A DNA stretch of 64,000 nucleotides from Zasmidium citrigriseum (GCA_002786025.1 NHNW01000008.1:124001-188000), one strand, 5' to 3'. Shown: positions 42,976-53,993, numbered from the stretch's first letter. Made by a program: numbers and translations. The notes: a model not told the origin generated them from the sequence alone.

Positions 42976-45900
42976 TCACAAACTACCGACCTCTCTCAAA
43001 TACCTGACAATCTTGCCAACAAGCATCTCATCAATGACCCCAACATCTCTCAACGCCCCCGAAGCATCCATCGCAACACCCGTCTCATACCTCAGACTCG
43101 GCCTTTTCTCGTCAGTATCATACTTACCCGCAAAGAAATCCACCAACTTGATCGGCGGGTTCGCAGTAGGATCTGGATTCGAAGCCCTCAATCTTCGAAT
43201 CCACTCCCTCTGCTCGACTTCCTCGAACTGCACGCCAGTTTTCTTGAGAAGTGGCAAGAAGTCTTGTGTCCAGTGGAAGGAATTGTGATTGACGAGATTG
43301 AAGAAGCGTTGCTCAGTGGAGGAACATCCGATATCGATGAACGTCTGTGCAACAACGTCGACGGGGAGCCAGGAGGGTCTTTCGTCGAGAGTCGGGAGGC
43401 ACCCGATTGTCTTTGCGGTTTGGAAGATCATGGGGATAGCTTCGGTGGCGTTCCAGACGCCGTTGGAAGTATCGCCGATGACTTGGCCGACACGGAGCAC
43501 ACGGGCTTGGATGCCTCGTTGCTGGCTGGCGCGGGCGCAGAGGTTTTCTGTGACGAGCTTTGATTGAGCATAGCCCATGCCTTGGGCGTAAGCGAAGGAC
43601 TCTGGAAGGGCTTCCGGGACGACGCCGCCTGGTGTTCGGACGGTTGCGCTGACGGAGGAGCAGAAGTTGAAGGTCGCGGGACGAGGCCGTTTGGCTTTGA
43701 GGCAGAGGTTGATGAGATTTCTGGCACCGGCGATGCAGTCTGTCTCGAAGCTTTCGAGACCTTTGTTGAAGTTGACGGACCAGGCGAGGTGGAGCATATG
43801 GGTGATATTTTGGGCGATCTCGTCGTACAGCCTCCAGTCTAGGCCGAGCAGGCTCTTGGAGAAGTCGGATGGGATGGCAACAATCTTTTGCAAGGCTTCG
43901 AGACTGAGGGAGTCGTATACGCGGCGAGACCGTAGCGATTCTTCTACTCGGGCTGTCGCTGATGATGTTGTTGGTGCTCGAACGAGGCAGTAGACTTTGC
44001 GTACGTTCTCTTGTGTGGCAAGCCTGGCAACAACGTGGGCACCAAGCGAGCCAGTCGCGCCAGTGACGACCACGTAGTCACCATCCGTCTCTCGATCGAT
44101 GGCCTCATGGCGATCAAAGTCACTGTACTTCTCAACCATTGCGGCCATCCTCTCCTCAACACTGACCTTCATCTCCTGTGGCTGGCCAGTCTGCAAACGA
44201 AGGATCTCATTTGCCATCAAGCTGAACGTGGGAAAGTCGAACACAAAGTTTCGGCCAAGCTCCTTGCCACCCAGATCGATATTCTTGAGAATAGCACTTC
44301 GAATTTGAATAGCTTGAAGGGAGTCGACTCCAAGGCTGAAGAGGTCGGTGTCATTGTCAAATTCGACTTCGCCCTTGGCAGCCAGTCTCGATGAGAACTC
44401 AGCCTTCAGGAAGGCGATCAGCTCATCTCTCGAAAGTCGGAGTGAGCCCCCCTTTTCGTCGACATAGCTGGCATCGATCTGTTTCGCAAAGTCCCGATAG
44501 AAAGTAGCACGGATCACGGTACCCTTATCAGTACGCCTGTATTCTGTGTCGTGGGACAGAGTCTTGATCATGTCTTTGGACAGCTGTGAGTAAGCGGGCA
44601 AGACCTTGTTCATCTCTTCGATTGCTGGCATAACCGAGTCGATGACTTCTTCGGCCGAGAGATCGGTGTCAGGCTTTGGAATGACGAACGCTCCGAGGCG
44701 AGGCTTGTTCGCACCGAAGACGACAGCCTCGGCAACGTTGCGATTCTGGCGAAGAATGCCCTCAGCAAGTAGCGGGTTGGCTTTCTCTCCGTTCTCCAAG
44801 ACGATCGTGTCATCCAACCGAGCGTAGTATCTCCAAGTATTCGGTAGGGTTGGATGAGGCTCAAACAGATCCTTCGTGGCGTACGATCCATCGTCTCGGT
44901 TTGTTGCCACTTTCGATCCCCAACCATCGTTCACGCACAGTTCGAATAAGTTTGGCCCTCGAGCCTCCATACTCAGGAATGGCAGAAGTCGATCCGGAAC
45001 TCGTAGCCAGTCCCACAGCTTGTCATTCTCGAAGTCCCGGAAAGAGGTCATGAGTTGTCCAACTTCAGTTGCTCCATAGTGGCCAACCAGGTTGACTCCA
45101 TTCTCAACCAGACTGTCACCGATCGGCTTGGGGCATGCTGAGCCTCCAAACATGACAATGTCCAGACGACTCAGGAGATTGATACCCTCGTCGGTTTCGG
45201 CAAGCAGCTTCAGAGCGTATGGCACGCCGTAAAGAATCTTGATCTCCGGGTGCTCTCGCAGGGTAGAGAGCAGATGTTGAGAGGCGAGCGGTAGTCTGGC
45301 GTTGTATAGGTAGATCTTCTTCCGAGAGTGAATCGCCCTGAACGTGCAGCAGATGCCATGATTGTGGTAAAGAGGTAGTGTCAGATGCCCGACTAGGCCA
45401 AAATGTTGGGAGTATGTGTAAAGTGAAGCACTATGAGTCTGGTAGATCGGCTTCGGAAGTCCCGTTGATCCAGAAGAGTGAATAATGAAAGAGCCGTTCT
45501 TAGTCTCTCGCAGAGGATCCAGAGCCGCTGAGGCAAGCTTTGCTGTTCTGTTGGCCAAGTCCTTGCTATCGACGATCCGGGCCGTTTGAAGATCTGGAAG
45601 GTTTTCAGCAACGCTGGTTGCTGCTTGGGCGAACGATGATTGGTAAAGCAGTGCTGTCGCTTTGGTGGTTGACAAAAGAGATTCGTAAGCTTCGTCGGTG
45701 ATTCTGGTGGAGAGCAGAAGAGCTGTATGGCCAAGTCGTGAGATGGCGAGGAGCGAGATGAGATAGCTCAAGTCAGAGTCTCCGAGCATGCCAACTACTT
45801 GGACAGCCTGGTCGGAATGCGTTCTTTGCGGGATGACTTCGGCATAGATGCAAGCAGCCTGTTCGACAAGCCTGTCGAGATCTTTCGGTGTGTATTCGAT

Positions 45901-46176
45901 GTACTTTGTTCCCTCGTCAGGGTAGCAAATGATGGGGTCATTGCAGCCAGTTTGTCTCGATCGCAACTTGATTAGTTCGTCAATGGTCCTCGGTTCCTGT
46001 TTCTCAAGCTCCAGCTCCGGGATGGAGTCGACATCAGCAACTTCGACCGTCTGCACTGACAATGATTTGAAGGCATCCGGGTGGCTCGCGGCCAGCTGTG
46101 GGAGAACAGACGCCATGGTGTTCGGAGAAGCTGCTGACGCTGATGCCTCCACGACGGGAAGCGCTTCCTGTGGCAT
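42976..46176 (-). CDS. NRPS-like adenylate-forming reductase (A-T-R)
   Basis: An intronless frame of 1084 codons from 46230; I use the Met at 46176 (MPQEALPVV), giving 1066 residues, because the first 18 codons look like leader. Numbered from 46230, the adenylation domain spans about 75-590, with the ATP loop SSGSTGLPKP (252-261), HYGATEVG near 384-391 and a Tyr-Arg-Arg-Thr-Asp-Lys-Gly A10-like motif near 564-570. The carrier domain has LFSLGVDSLQAIQIRSA; Ser637 takes the phosphopantetheine. The reductase domain starts VVVTGATGSLGAHVV (NADPH) and has the catalytic YAQSK (Tyr887, Lys891). It would activate a carboxylic acid, hold it as a thioester and release it as an aldehyde or alcohol. No condensation domain is present, so it is not a peptide synthetase. 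Substrate unknown. It is divergent from an MFS transporter. Confidence 0.93.
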   Translation of the reverse strand: MPQEALPVVEASASAASPNTMASVLPQLAASHPDAFKSLSVQTVEVADVDSIPELELEKQEPRTIDELIKLRSRQTGCNDPIICYPDEGTKYIEYTPKDLDRLVEQAACIYAEVIPQRTHSDQAVQVVGMLGDSDLSYLISLLAISRLGHTALLLSTRITDEAYESLLSTTKATALLYQSSFAQAATSVAENLPDLQTARIVDSKDLANRTAKLASAALDPLRETKNGSFIIHSSGSTGLPKPIYQTHSASLYTYSQHFGLVGHLTLPLYHNHGICCTFRAIHSRKKIYLYNARLPLASQHLLSTLREHPEIKILYGVPYALKLLAETDEGINLLSRLDIVMFGGSACPKPIGDSLVENGVNLVGHYGATEVGQLMTSFRDFENDKLWDWLRVPDRLLPFLSMEARGPNLFELCVNDGWGSKVATNRDDGSYATKDLFEPHPTLPNTWRYYARLDDTIVLENGEKANPLLAEGILRQNRNVAEAVVFGANKPRLGAFVIPKPDTDLSAEEVIDSVMPAIEEMNKVLPAYSQLSKDMIKTLSHDTEYRRTDKGTVIRATFYRDFAKQIDASYVDEKGGSLRLSRDELIAFLKAEFSSRLAAKGEVEFDNDTDLFSLGVDSLQAIQIRSAILKNIDLGGKELGRNFVFDFPTFSLMANEILRLQTGQPQEMKVSVEERMAAMVEKYSDFDRHEAIDRETDGDYVVVTGATGSLGAHVVARLATQENVRKVYCLVRAPTTSSATARVEESLRSRRVYDSLSLEALQKIVAIPSDFSKSLLGLDWRLYDEIAQNITHMLHLAWSVNFNKGLESFETDCIAGARNLINLCLKAKRPRPATFNFCSSVSATVRTPGGVVPEALPESFAYAQGMGYAQSKLVTENLCARASQQRGIQARVLRVGQVIGDTSNGVWNATEAIPMIFQTAKTIGCLPTLDERPSWLPVDVVAQTFIDIGCSSTEQRFFNLVNHNSFHWTQDFLPLLKKTGVQFEEVEQREWIRRLRASNPDPTANPPIKLVDFFAGKYDTDEKRPSLRYETGVAMDASGALRDVGVIDEMLVGKIVRYLREVGSL

Positions 46177-47037
46177 ATATACGACTATCGATAATGAACA
46201 TGGATGATGTTGTCGATAGCATTTCCGCACCAGCTGCCCAAGACGGCACTCTTTGCTTCCGGCATCGTCGTAACGCTCGTGATCCGAATCGAGGTAGGTG
46301 AAAGTGAGGTGGCGAGCACTAGTGAGCCGAATCCGCCGCCAGCAACGAGCTTTTCCGCTTATCCGCCGGATGCAAAGACACTACGGCTCTGATTCCATAG
46401 CATTGACTGGCCATCTGTACGAAGGTCCAGTATTCATATGCTATGCAGATGCCGACGGAATGCTCTATTGCTTGAAGCTGCGGAGCTTTTGCATGTGAGA
46501 AGAGTCGAGAGAAATCCGGGTCATGCCTGGGAGTACGCACCAATTCGACGCTTCTATCCCACGTATGCTCGTCCGCGCTCACGTAGATTCAGCCGTGGGT
46601 CTCGCCATGGACAGTCTGTCCCTGAAGCCTTTCTGTCAATGATACATTCGATGATGAGACCCTCCCGCCCATGGAATTCCACTGAAGCTTCGTGGGTCCT
46701 CTCGCCTTTCGGGCGGCTTGGTAGAGAGAGCATCCATCGGTCTCGCCGTCCACTGCATCTCTTGTCAGTACCTTTCAACTTTTCCTATACTATGGCAAAG
46801 GCAAACACCCAAAACATACACACCCGCGGCCACAGCCCGGAAACAAAACCCTCATCCAAGAAAAACGCAAAGGCAGAAGGACTCCGCTCCGCAAGCTCCC
46901 CAACCAATCACCACCCTGCAACGGTATCAGCAGGCCGTTGCTTTTAAAATAGAAACGTCATGCGACATCACCTCGTGCCTCACCTCAGATAACACCAACT
47001 CCCACAATGTTTCCTCTCAACGTACCAATCATTCACA
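46177..47037. promoter_or_regulatory. Divergent promoter of the reductase and MFS genes
   Basis: About 860 bases between two divergent start codons. Such a shared promoter is typical of co-regulated enzyme and transporter pairs. Inside are TATATACG just before the reductase ATG and A-rich stretches near 46800-46870 before the transporter. Small frames (46438-46947, plus) have no recognisable product. Confidence 0.45.
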
Positions 47038-48534
47038 ATGGCCGAATCATCAGATGAAAGCCCACAAGAAGAATCCATCGCAAAGTTCACACTCAACGAC
47101 CCCTGCAATCCCAGAAACTGGCCTTCCTGGCGAAAATGGGGCATCGTAGCAAGTATCGGCCTGGTCGATCTGACGGTATCTTTTGGAGCGTCGGGATACT
47201 CTCCCGCGAGTGGGAGTTTTGCAGAAGAGTTTCACATCGACAATGAAGTCGCTCAACTGGGGCTGTCGCTCTACGTGCTGGGCCTGGCGTTTGGACCGAT
47301 GTTTATCGCTCCGCTGAGCGAGTACTATGGACGAACGGCACTTTATCTCATCCCTTATGCGATATTCCTGGTATTTCTCGCAAGTACCGCTGTCGTGCAA
47401 AGTCTGGCTGGATTCTTTATTCTCAGGCTTCTATCTGGAACCTTCGCCAGTGTCACGATTGCGAATTTCGGCGGCACGATTGCGGATCTTTGGCACAGAG
47501 ATCAGGTCGGTCCGGCGATGAATATCTTCCTTTGGGCGGCCGTCTGCGGGAGTCCGTTGGGCTTCTTCTTGATGTGTCTGGTTGCGGAGAATCATGGCTG
47601 GCGAGAGGTGTTCTGGGCGCTGTTTGGGATTTGTGGGATTCTGTGGTTGCAGTTGGCGATTGTGCTGCTGGCTTTCGAGAATGAGACGAGGCATTCTGTG
47701 ATTCTGAGGAGACGAGCGAGGAAGGAGAATAAGCATGTTCCTGGCGAAGCTCAGGCGAGGTCGCTGAAGGAGTTGTTCCGGGTGACGCTGGCGAGACCTT
47801 TGCGCTTCTTGAGCACGGAGATGATTGTGGTTTTTGGTGCTCTGTACAATGGTTTCTTGTATGGGCTATCCTTCATGTTCAACGGAGCGTTCAGCATCGT
47901 TTTCGGTGGCGCTGGATATGGTTTCGATACCCTGGGTGTTGGCTGCACCTTCCTCGGTCTGGTCTTGGGGATCAGTATAGCCCCTATCGCCGGCATCTGG
48001 CAGGAAAGGTACTATCAAAGGAGAGTACATGGCGGCCGCAAGACATCAGAAGGCTCTGAGTCAGACCCACTCCTTGCTGGTAACGACACCGGCAAACCTC
48101 GCTACGATCCAGAGGCCCGTGTCCAACTGGGAAAGGCCGCTGCCATCATGTTACCCATCAGCCTCTTCCTCTTCGCATGGACTTGTCCGCCCGAATATAG
48201 TATCCACTGGATCGTTCCCATCCTCGCAACAGCGCTCTTCGGCTTCAGCTTCTTTACCTTGATCTTCATGGTGGCGATTTACAGTGAGGAGAGCTACATG
48301 CAGTACTCGGCGAGTGCGTTGGCGGGCATCGGTCTGGCGAGAAATATCGCTGGGGCGGTGTTTCCTATGATCGGTGGACTAATGTTCACGCATCTGGGAT
48401 ACCAGTGGGCGGGGACGATCATCGCGGTGCTGGCATGTTTGTTGGCGCCGATACCGTTCGTTCTAGAACGATATGGACCCAGCCTGCGTGCGAGGAGCCC
48501 GTTCGCGCGGACGCATATGAATGATGATGAGTAA
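47038..48534 (+). CDS. MFS transporter, DHA1 (drug:H+ antiporter) family
   Basis: An intronless 498-residue protein with twelve hydrophobic helices. The soluble N terminus ends in RNWPSWRKW, the DHA1 start consensus. Helix 2-3 loop GPMFIAPLSEYYGRTALYLI is motif A; FFILRLLSGTFASVTIANFGG carries motif B (Arg in helix 4); and AAVCGSPLGFFLMCLVAENHGWREVFW is motif C and its continuation. A long cytosolic loop (residues about 210-250 and again 330-370, KTSEGSESDPLLAGNDTGKP) separates helices. The second half ends with SYMQYSASALAGIGLARNIAGAVFPM, typical of fungal polyamine/multidrug exporters. It would export a drug or metabolite across the plasma membrane by proton exchange; its divergence from the reductase suggests it may export that pathway's product. 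Confidence 0.93.
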   Translation: MAESSDESPQEESIAKFTLNDPCNPRNWPSWRKWGIVASIGLVDLTVSFGASGYSPASGSFAEEFHIDNEVAQLGLSLYVLGLAFGPMFIAPLSEYYGRTALYLIPYAIFLVFLASTAVVQSLAGFFILRLLSGTFASVTIANFGGTIADLWHRDQVGPAMNIFLWAAVCGSPLGFFLMCLVAENHGWREVFWALFGICGILWLQLAIVLLAFENETRHSVILRRRARKENKHVPGEAQARSLKELFRVTLARPLRFLSTEMIVVFGALYNGFLYGLSFMFNGAFSIVFGGAGYGFDTLGVGCTFLGLVLGISIAPIAGIWQERYYQRRVHGGRKTSEGSESDPLLAGNDTGKPRYDPEARVQLGKAAAIMLPISLFLFAWTCPPEYSIHWIVPILATALFGFSFFTLIFMVAIYSEESYMQYSASALAGIGLARNIAGAVFPMIGGLMFTHLGYQWAGTIIAVLACLLAPIPFVLERYGPSLRARSPFARTHMNDDE

Positions 48535-48828
48535 ATAGGAATGCTGTGTAAACGATGCTCGATTCCTTCTCCATTTCTGTTGGCTATTCAAGAGTCATGG
48601 CTGCTGGTGCAGCGCGCTGGTTGCGCATGCTGTGGTAGGGATTTCTGTGAAGATGTGAGTGTTTGCTTAATCCATCGCTCTTGCTGTTGTACTGACATGG
48701 TGCTCTTGCCCGCTCAGCGCCCTCCTCGCTGGTGAGCTTGTCATGCCCGTAGGCCTCTGTCTCTCAGGACACTCGTGGGTTTCTGCTCTACCTGTCAACC
48801 TTGTTTCTCTCAGAGTATCTGTCCATGC

Positions 48829-48966
48829 TCACCTTCCACCCGGGAACGCATCGTCAATCTGCCGCACATAGAGCGGCACCGGCGCAGGCACGAAGTCCTC
48901 GCTGGGGGTGCCAAAGCAGCACAGGATCCGCAGGCGGCGGCGCAGCTCCGTGAGCCCCTTGCCCAT
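48829..48966 (-). CDS. Possible small protein, 45 aa
   Basis: An ATG at 48966 opens a frame starting MGKGLTELRRRLRILCCFG and ending at VRQIDDAFPGGR with a TGA that overlaps a GTGAGC donor-like sequence, so a spliced continuation is possible (for example to an acceptor about 110 bases on). It is basic at the start with a Cys pair, then Pro-rich (VPAPVPLYV). The ATG follows a 5' leader with Gln codons. No family is recognised, and the call rests only on start context and composition. Confidence 0.25.
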   Translation of the reverse strand: MGKGLTELRRRLRILCCFGTPSEDFVPAPVPLYVRQIDDAFPGGR

Positions 48967-51900
48967 GGTGATGTGATTGAAGTTTTTTGAAGAAGGATGG
49001 AAGGTTTCTCCGTGGATCGCTTGTTGTTGCTGCTGCTGGTCTGGCGATTGTTTGCTCAGTCGTTCGTTGTCCAACGGAGACTCCTCCAAACCTCACCAGG
49101 CCTCTCCCTCCTCGCTCTGGTGCCTGAGGCGCACTGCTTCCTCGTGACCGTCGGCAGAGCTTCCTCATGCGGCTGCGTGATTAGACTAGCGCCGCACAGC
49201 GGTGGCCAGCGTACTTAAGGCCGCTTTCTTCCCTTCCAAACCTGCTTTCTTTCTTCTTCATACTTACCTTGCGGGGGTGAGGCGGGCCTCATGAACCCGT
49301 CCACCTGGTTCAGCAACATTGCACAGCGTCGCTGTCCATGAGGCTCCTTCGGGGGTCGCTCTCGCGTAATTTTTGCTGTCGCCCCTTCGTGGGCACCCTA
49401 CCTTTTCATCATGTCGTCGCCGTTGGCGCAGGCTTGGAGAAGAGTCTCAATGTTGTTGTCTCTATCTCCATGTTGTCGTTGTAGTGTCTGAAATGTAGGT
49501 GTTTGCTGTGCGGCGTGGTGGTGGAGGGTGGTGGCCGCGTGAGCCCTCGCCAGCGTGTAGGCATGTTTGTGGCATCTTTATGACCGTAAATTGCGTTTGC
49601 GGACGTTCTCATGATGTCTAACATGCTCATTGATGCCTTTGTGATGTCCTACGTCGGTCGTGAGAGTGTGTTGTCGCCGTCCAGGGCTGGGTGGTGGCCG
49701 GCTGGAGGAGCTGGGCGTGCGCCCGACGATGGTGGACGGCACGATGCATCACGGCGCCATCGTAGAAAACATTCAGAGCATGATAGAGTATCTCAGGAGG
49801 CTCATGAGGCCCATTGTACCATTGTAGGCATGCCTGGCGCTCGTTGGCGTCGGCGCGACGGCGGTCAGGCATCGTGGGACGCCTCCGTGGGCCATTGCAG
49901 TCGGAGCCACTCATCCACAAACCGCTCACGATAGACTGAGATGACCAGAATGCTGTCCCGAAGCCCACATCGCTTCTACAGAGGCCCGAATGGCCGATGC
50001 TGCCTCTGAGAGGGAGGGAGGCCGGCCCATTCGCCGTGCGTCCGGTGCTCCGCCTGCCATCAACATCCCCGAGGGGCTTCGCAGTCTCATCAATATGGAT
50101 AGAGAGCATACTGAGAGAGCAGAGAGTCACGGTCGGCCTCCTTTATGTCGCCGGTTGGCTCGAACGTACGGCAGGCCAGGACGGGCTGCAGCGACAGCGG
50201 CACGACGACAACATCCTCCATCACAGCAACACCATACGCGGACGCTCGGAGCGTTGGAGATCGCCAGACATCATTAGAGCTGACGGACAAGGCGACCAGA
50301 GGACGGTGAGGCCTACTGGCCCAGCAGGACACCGCCGTCGAGCAGTTCCTCCATCTCCGCTACGCCTCTTCCGCCGCCACATCGACAGCATGGACATCAG
50401 AAGAGAGCACCTGGCTCCCAAAATGGCTTCAACAGGTGGTACTGGACCTGCTGGTGGTCCGCAACGTCGACTACGGCCCTCACAACCTCTTCTTCCTCCT
50501 CCGCTGACCGCCCGATCAGCATGACTTGGAGACTACTGACTTGACAGAGGTACAGCAGACGACGACGAGCCTGAAAGAGCCTGATGAAGCAGCAAACATG
50601 TCGAGCGAACACCATCTCCATGCGTCTTACGCCGCGACCGAAGGCACGCCAGCAGCCATTTCGAACCTTTCCGAGAGGCAGGTTTTTCAACGACAGCGAC
50701 GACGACAATAAATTCCTTCATCGCCAGCAACGAGCACGCCGCCGCCTCCTCCGCAACGATTACGACCGCAGCCTTTTTGCGCAGGTGAGCAGCAGAAGCT
50801 GGGCAGAACGCCTTTCGAGAAGAGAGCATGGCACAAAGGGCGAAGGATCGCGGACGTGGCAACAGCATGGACAGTGGCCTATACTACCAGAGAGAGGAGA
50901 TGAGGATACACCTCAACTCATACGGCAGTGATACCTTTCGGCCAAGGCATGCACTTCGAGACTGGGGCAGCAGCCGCCTAGAAAAGCGCTGGAGAAGATG
51001 CTGAGAGGCTCTCGTTGCCGCCACAGGTGCGCCAGAATGGAACGGAAACCAGCAGAAAGAGCATGACGGCAGAGTATGGGGCGGAGGCAACACTTCGATT
51101 TGCACCAGGCGTGGTCTGATCTGAGAAGAACCACCAGCGCTGGCCGAGAGGAAGGAGCCGATCGTCGAGCCGGGAGCGACAATGCAAGAGCGATGAGCAT
51201 ATGGTGTACGGGACCGATCGCAGGCTGTGACAAAAGAGTCCGAACAGCAGCTCAATACCAGCAGGTATCTCTCTTTGAAGAGCTTAGAAGGATGCAAACC
51301 TGACCTGCAACTGAAGACGAGGCATTCAGTACACGGATCCCCGAGTCTTGCGGCATGTCGTGCTGGGCAGTTGCATGGATGTCAGGCGGACATCACAGGC
51401 TCCGGAGTGTTCGGGCCTGATCTCTCTCGAGCAGTTGTTCAGTCGTGTGGTACAGCAAAGCGACGGTCATGGGCACCAGCAAGTACTTTCAAGCCACGGT
51501 CATGAGCAACAGCTGCAAATCTCCTCCGATACCTGCGTGACCAGCAGGAACATAACACACTTGGATCCGAGAGGCGATCCGCGATATGGCAAAATATCTC
51601 AGACTTTGCTGTTCCGGTAGCGGAGACAGCGTCGTCGCGGCGAGCGATCAATGTGAGGATGAGGCCTTCGTCTTCCTCAAAAGCTACAGCCGGGCTCCTC
51701 ATTCAACTTGCAATCGGGTGGTGTGCAGTGACCGGGCTTTGCATCCAAGGAACAGTATCAGCTTGCCGGAGACTCTGAGCCGCCCAGTCAAGCCAACATG
51801 AACGATGATGGGGTTCAACATATGAATTTAGCGGGTTGTCAGACAACTTTTCCTGCGGCGAGAAGCCCGGCAAAAGTCTGCAAGCGAATCGTCATGCCTC

Positions 51901-52177
51901 TGTTGAGTTGCTATTCTCCTGGGTGGAGAGAATGGCTGGTTCTAATCTCGGGCTCTTCCCGGTCTTCCGGTGTCTTCGATTTCGACGTTTTCGAACACAT
52001 GAGAGACAGAGTCTGGATCATCAGGGTGGTTGGAAGCCATGTTCGTCGCTGCCATGATACCGGATCAATTGAGCAGTACGATCCAAGTCGAAAAAGGTCC
52101 GGCTGCACACTCCATGTTGAGGCGGTACCGCTGTCAATGGAGGACCGTAGAGAGTAGATTCGGCCGAAGATGTAGAT

Positions 52178-52226
52178 GATGGTGCCCGAGAGCATAAAGG
52201 TCTGCGGCTCATGCAGACACATCGTC
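52178..52226. repeat. Diverged direct repeat, copy 1
   Basis: About 45 bases match 52513-52560: GATGGTGCCCGAGAGCATAA against GATGGTGCCAGAGAGCATAG, then an identical AGGTCTGCGGCTCATGCAGAC. Read on the minus strand both give LHEPQT-x-MLSGTI. Confidence 0.6.
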
Positions 52227-52512
52227 TCATTTCGATGAGTGAAGCTCAAGATTTGCAAGAGGTGGGTCCATTCCAGTTAGCTCGTGCAAGGCTACGCTGA
52301 GCTTTCCCATGTCTGGTAACCGGCACCGGGAAGACAAGCCGAGCAAGCAACGAGGAGCTGTAGTGCTGAAGGAAAACATTAGATCTGCCACTCATGCAGG
52401 CAAGTTGCTTCATCCTCTGTGTTGAGCTTGATCTCGATTGCGGACCTGTCGTGAAGTGCTGGATGTCTTCTGCCTGACAAGGTTGGTTGGGCGTAGTCGG
52501 GTGGCTCGTATC

Positions 52513-52560
52513 GATGGTGCCAGAGAGCATAGAGGTCTGCGGCTCATGCAGACTCATCAC
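52513..52560. repeat. Diverged direct repeat, copy 2
   Basis: Second copy of the 52178-52226 unit, about 335 bases away, same orientation. The minus-strand reading MSLHEPQTSMLSGTI resembles MCLHEPQTFMLSGTI of copy 1. No family recognised. Confidence 0.6.
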
Positions 52561-53684
52561 GATATCGCCGGGCGAAGAGGTCAACCGCTGAACGCCACTC
52601 TTCTGGCAGGGAAGGTCGTCAAGTCAGAGCAGGCTGGTTGATTCAAGACAAGCCGCCTTCGTTGTGCCCGCGGGCTGGATCGCATGACTTCGATCGCAGA
52701 CTGAGGGAAAACCGTGGCTCATCCGTGCATTCTGAGAAAGACGAAGTCCTCGTTCTTCAGGTTTGCGTTGGATAGCGAGGTCGAATGGCTGTACTTGGCT
52801 ATTCGAGCTCTTGATCTCATCGCAGCTGGTATGCTTCCGACATTCGCTGGGCGGCTGTCGTCGCCAGTGACAGTTTGATGCTTCGTGACCGATGCTGAAC
52901 TGCTGTGCGTCCTTCAATTGCTGGATGGCTGCTGTTGTTGTTGGGAATGTCGGATTTTGTGGTTTCGACGTGAGAAGGCACACATCTGTGACTTCCTCCA
53001 TAACGGTCGCCCCGGTCAGGGAAGGCTCAGCCGTTGCTCCTTCTGCACTGGCTTGCGGTATCCCAACTGCGACATGCTCGCAGTGGTTACTCGTTCAGTC
53101 GATCGTATCCATGGTCACATCAGCATTCTTCGGGGATACGTCTGCAGTATTTCGATGGACGTCGGCTCCCTTCGCTTGCCATCATGGCTACCTAGCCACG
53201 GCTGCTGCAGATGACTTGGCCTTTTTGGTGCGCTTTGTGCTGGACAAAGGATGTTCCCTCGGGCCCTTCTCTTTCACGCTATTGTGTTTCAGCGAGGTCG
53301 CCGCCCTCGTCGTCTGGCCTCGATGTCTGGTCGTTGACGCTTCATAGCGCAGGCTCTCCTCACCATCTCCTGAGAGCTACTCATGTGTGTTGAGATGCCG
53401 TGCGATGGCTGCTGGGCGTTGCTTGTGCTCGTGGGTACCGCTGCAGCTCTGGGCCATTGTCGACTCCACATTCCGGTCTCACAAAGGAATGCCGCCGGGT
53501 ACCTTCTCTTGCGAGCCCTTCTTCACTGCTCCTGGGCGCTTGAACTTCTTCTCTTCCCGCTGCCGGCTTGTTGTTGTTCATGGAGAGGTCTGGAGTCAGC
53601 GCCGACCAGCCTCTCTCTGCTGAGTCGCTCCCACGCCCAAGACACACTGCAAGGGCAGAGAGGCGGAACCTCGCTGTGACCGAG

Positions 53685-53993
53685 CTACAAGAAGCCACCG
53701 ACAGCAGGCGGGCCCGCGATGTACTTCCCCATCTGTATGCTCATCCACTGCGTCTGCATGGCTCTCAGCCGCTCACGGCACGCCTTGCCGACCCACTGGT
53801 CGTCGTAAAAAGCCCTCGCTCGTGCTGCTGGAGCGTGGGGATCGAGGTACATGCGCGACAACCAGTAGTTGAAGATGAACTGCTCGTAGCCAGGGTAGCG
53901 CCCGTCGTTGTTGACAATGACTCTCTTGCGAGGGCCTGCCAGACGGCCTCTGCTTCCCGGCCAAGGCGTGATCTCGTCGCCGTCGGAGGCCAT
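53685..53993 (-). CDS. Small hypothetical protein, 102 aa
   Basis: A single-exon frame with ATG at 53993. It starts MASDGDEITPWPGSRGRLAG, continues GPRKRVIVNNDGRYPGYEQF, and then has a helix-like, Arg/Ala-rich segment (NYWLSRMYLDPHAPAARARAF, WVGKACRERLRAMQTQWMSI), ending in PPAVGGFL. Composition is balanced (aromatic, acidic and basic residues evenly spread), unlike the surrounding shadows. There is no signal peptide or membrane segment. The upstream frame extends to 54236 but is His/Arg/Pro-rich, so the inner Met is preferred. Function unknown. Confidence 0.45.
   Translation of the reverse strand: MASDGDEITPWPGSRGRLAGPRKRVIVNNDGRYPGYEQFIFNYWLSRMYLDPHAPAARARAFYDDQWVGKACRERLRAMQTQWMSIQMGKYIAGPPAVGGFL

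Larger units (their letters stand above)
48535..53684. other. Gene-poor block, 5.1 kb
   Basis: GC content is normal, but there is no recognisable gene apart from a possible 45-codon ORF (48832-48966, -). Many short overlapping frames occur on both strands. Natural-looking plus-strand stretches at 49728-49825 (TMVDGTMHHGAIVENIQ) and 50330-50480 (TWLPKWLQQVVLDLLVV) are isolated by TGA stops and could be remnants of old genes or pure chance in GC-rich DNA. A 45-base diverged direct repeat lies at 52178 and 52513. See findings. Confidence 0.4.

Noticed and set aside
49627..50130. 167-codon minus-strand ORF
   Set aside because: His/Arg/Pro-rich, overlaps equally good plus-strand frames; no family recognised.
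52892..53347. 151-codon plus-strand ORF with hydrophobic stretches
   Set aside because: No signal or helix pattern typical of membrane proteins, overlapping frames, and no support for a start site.
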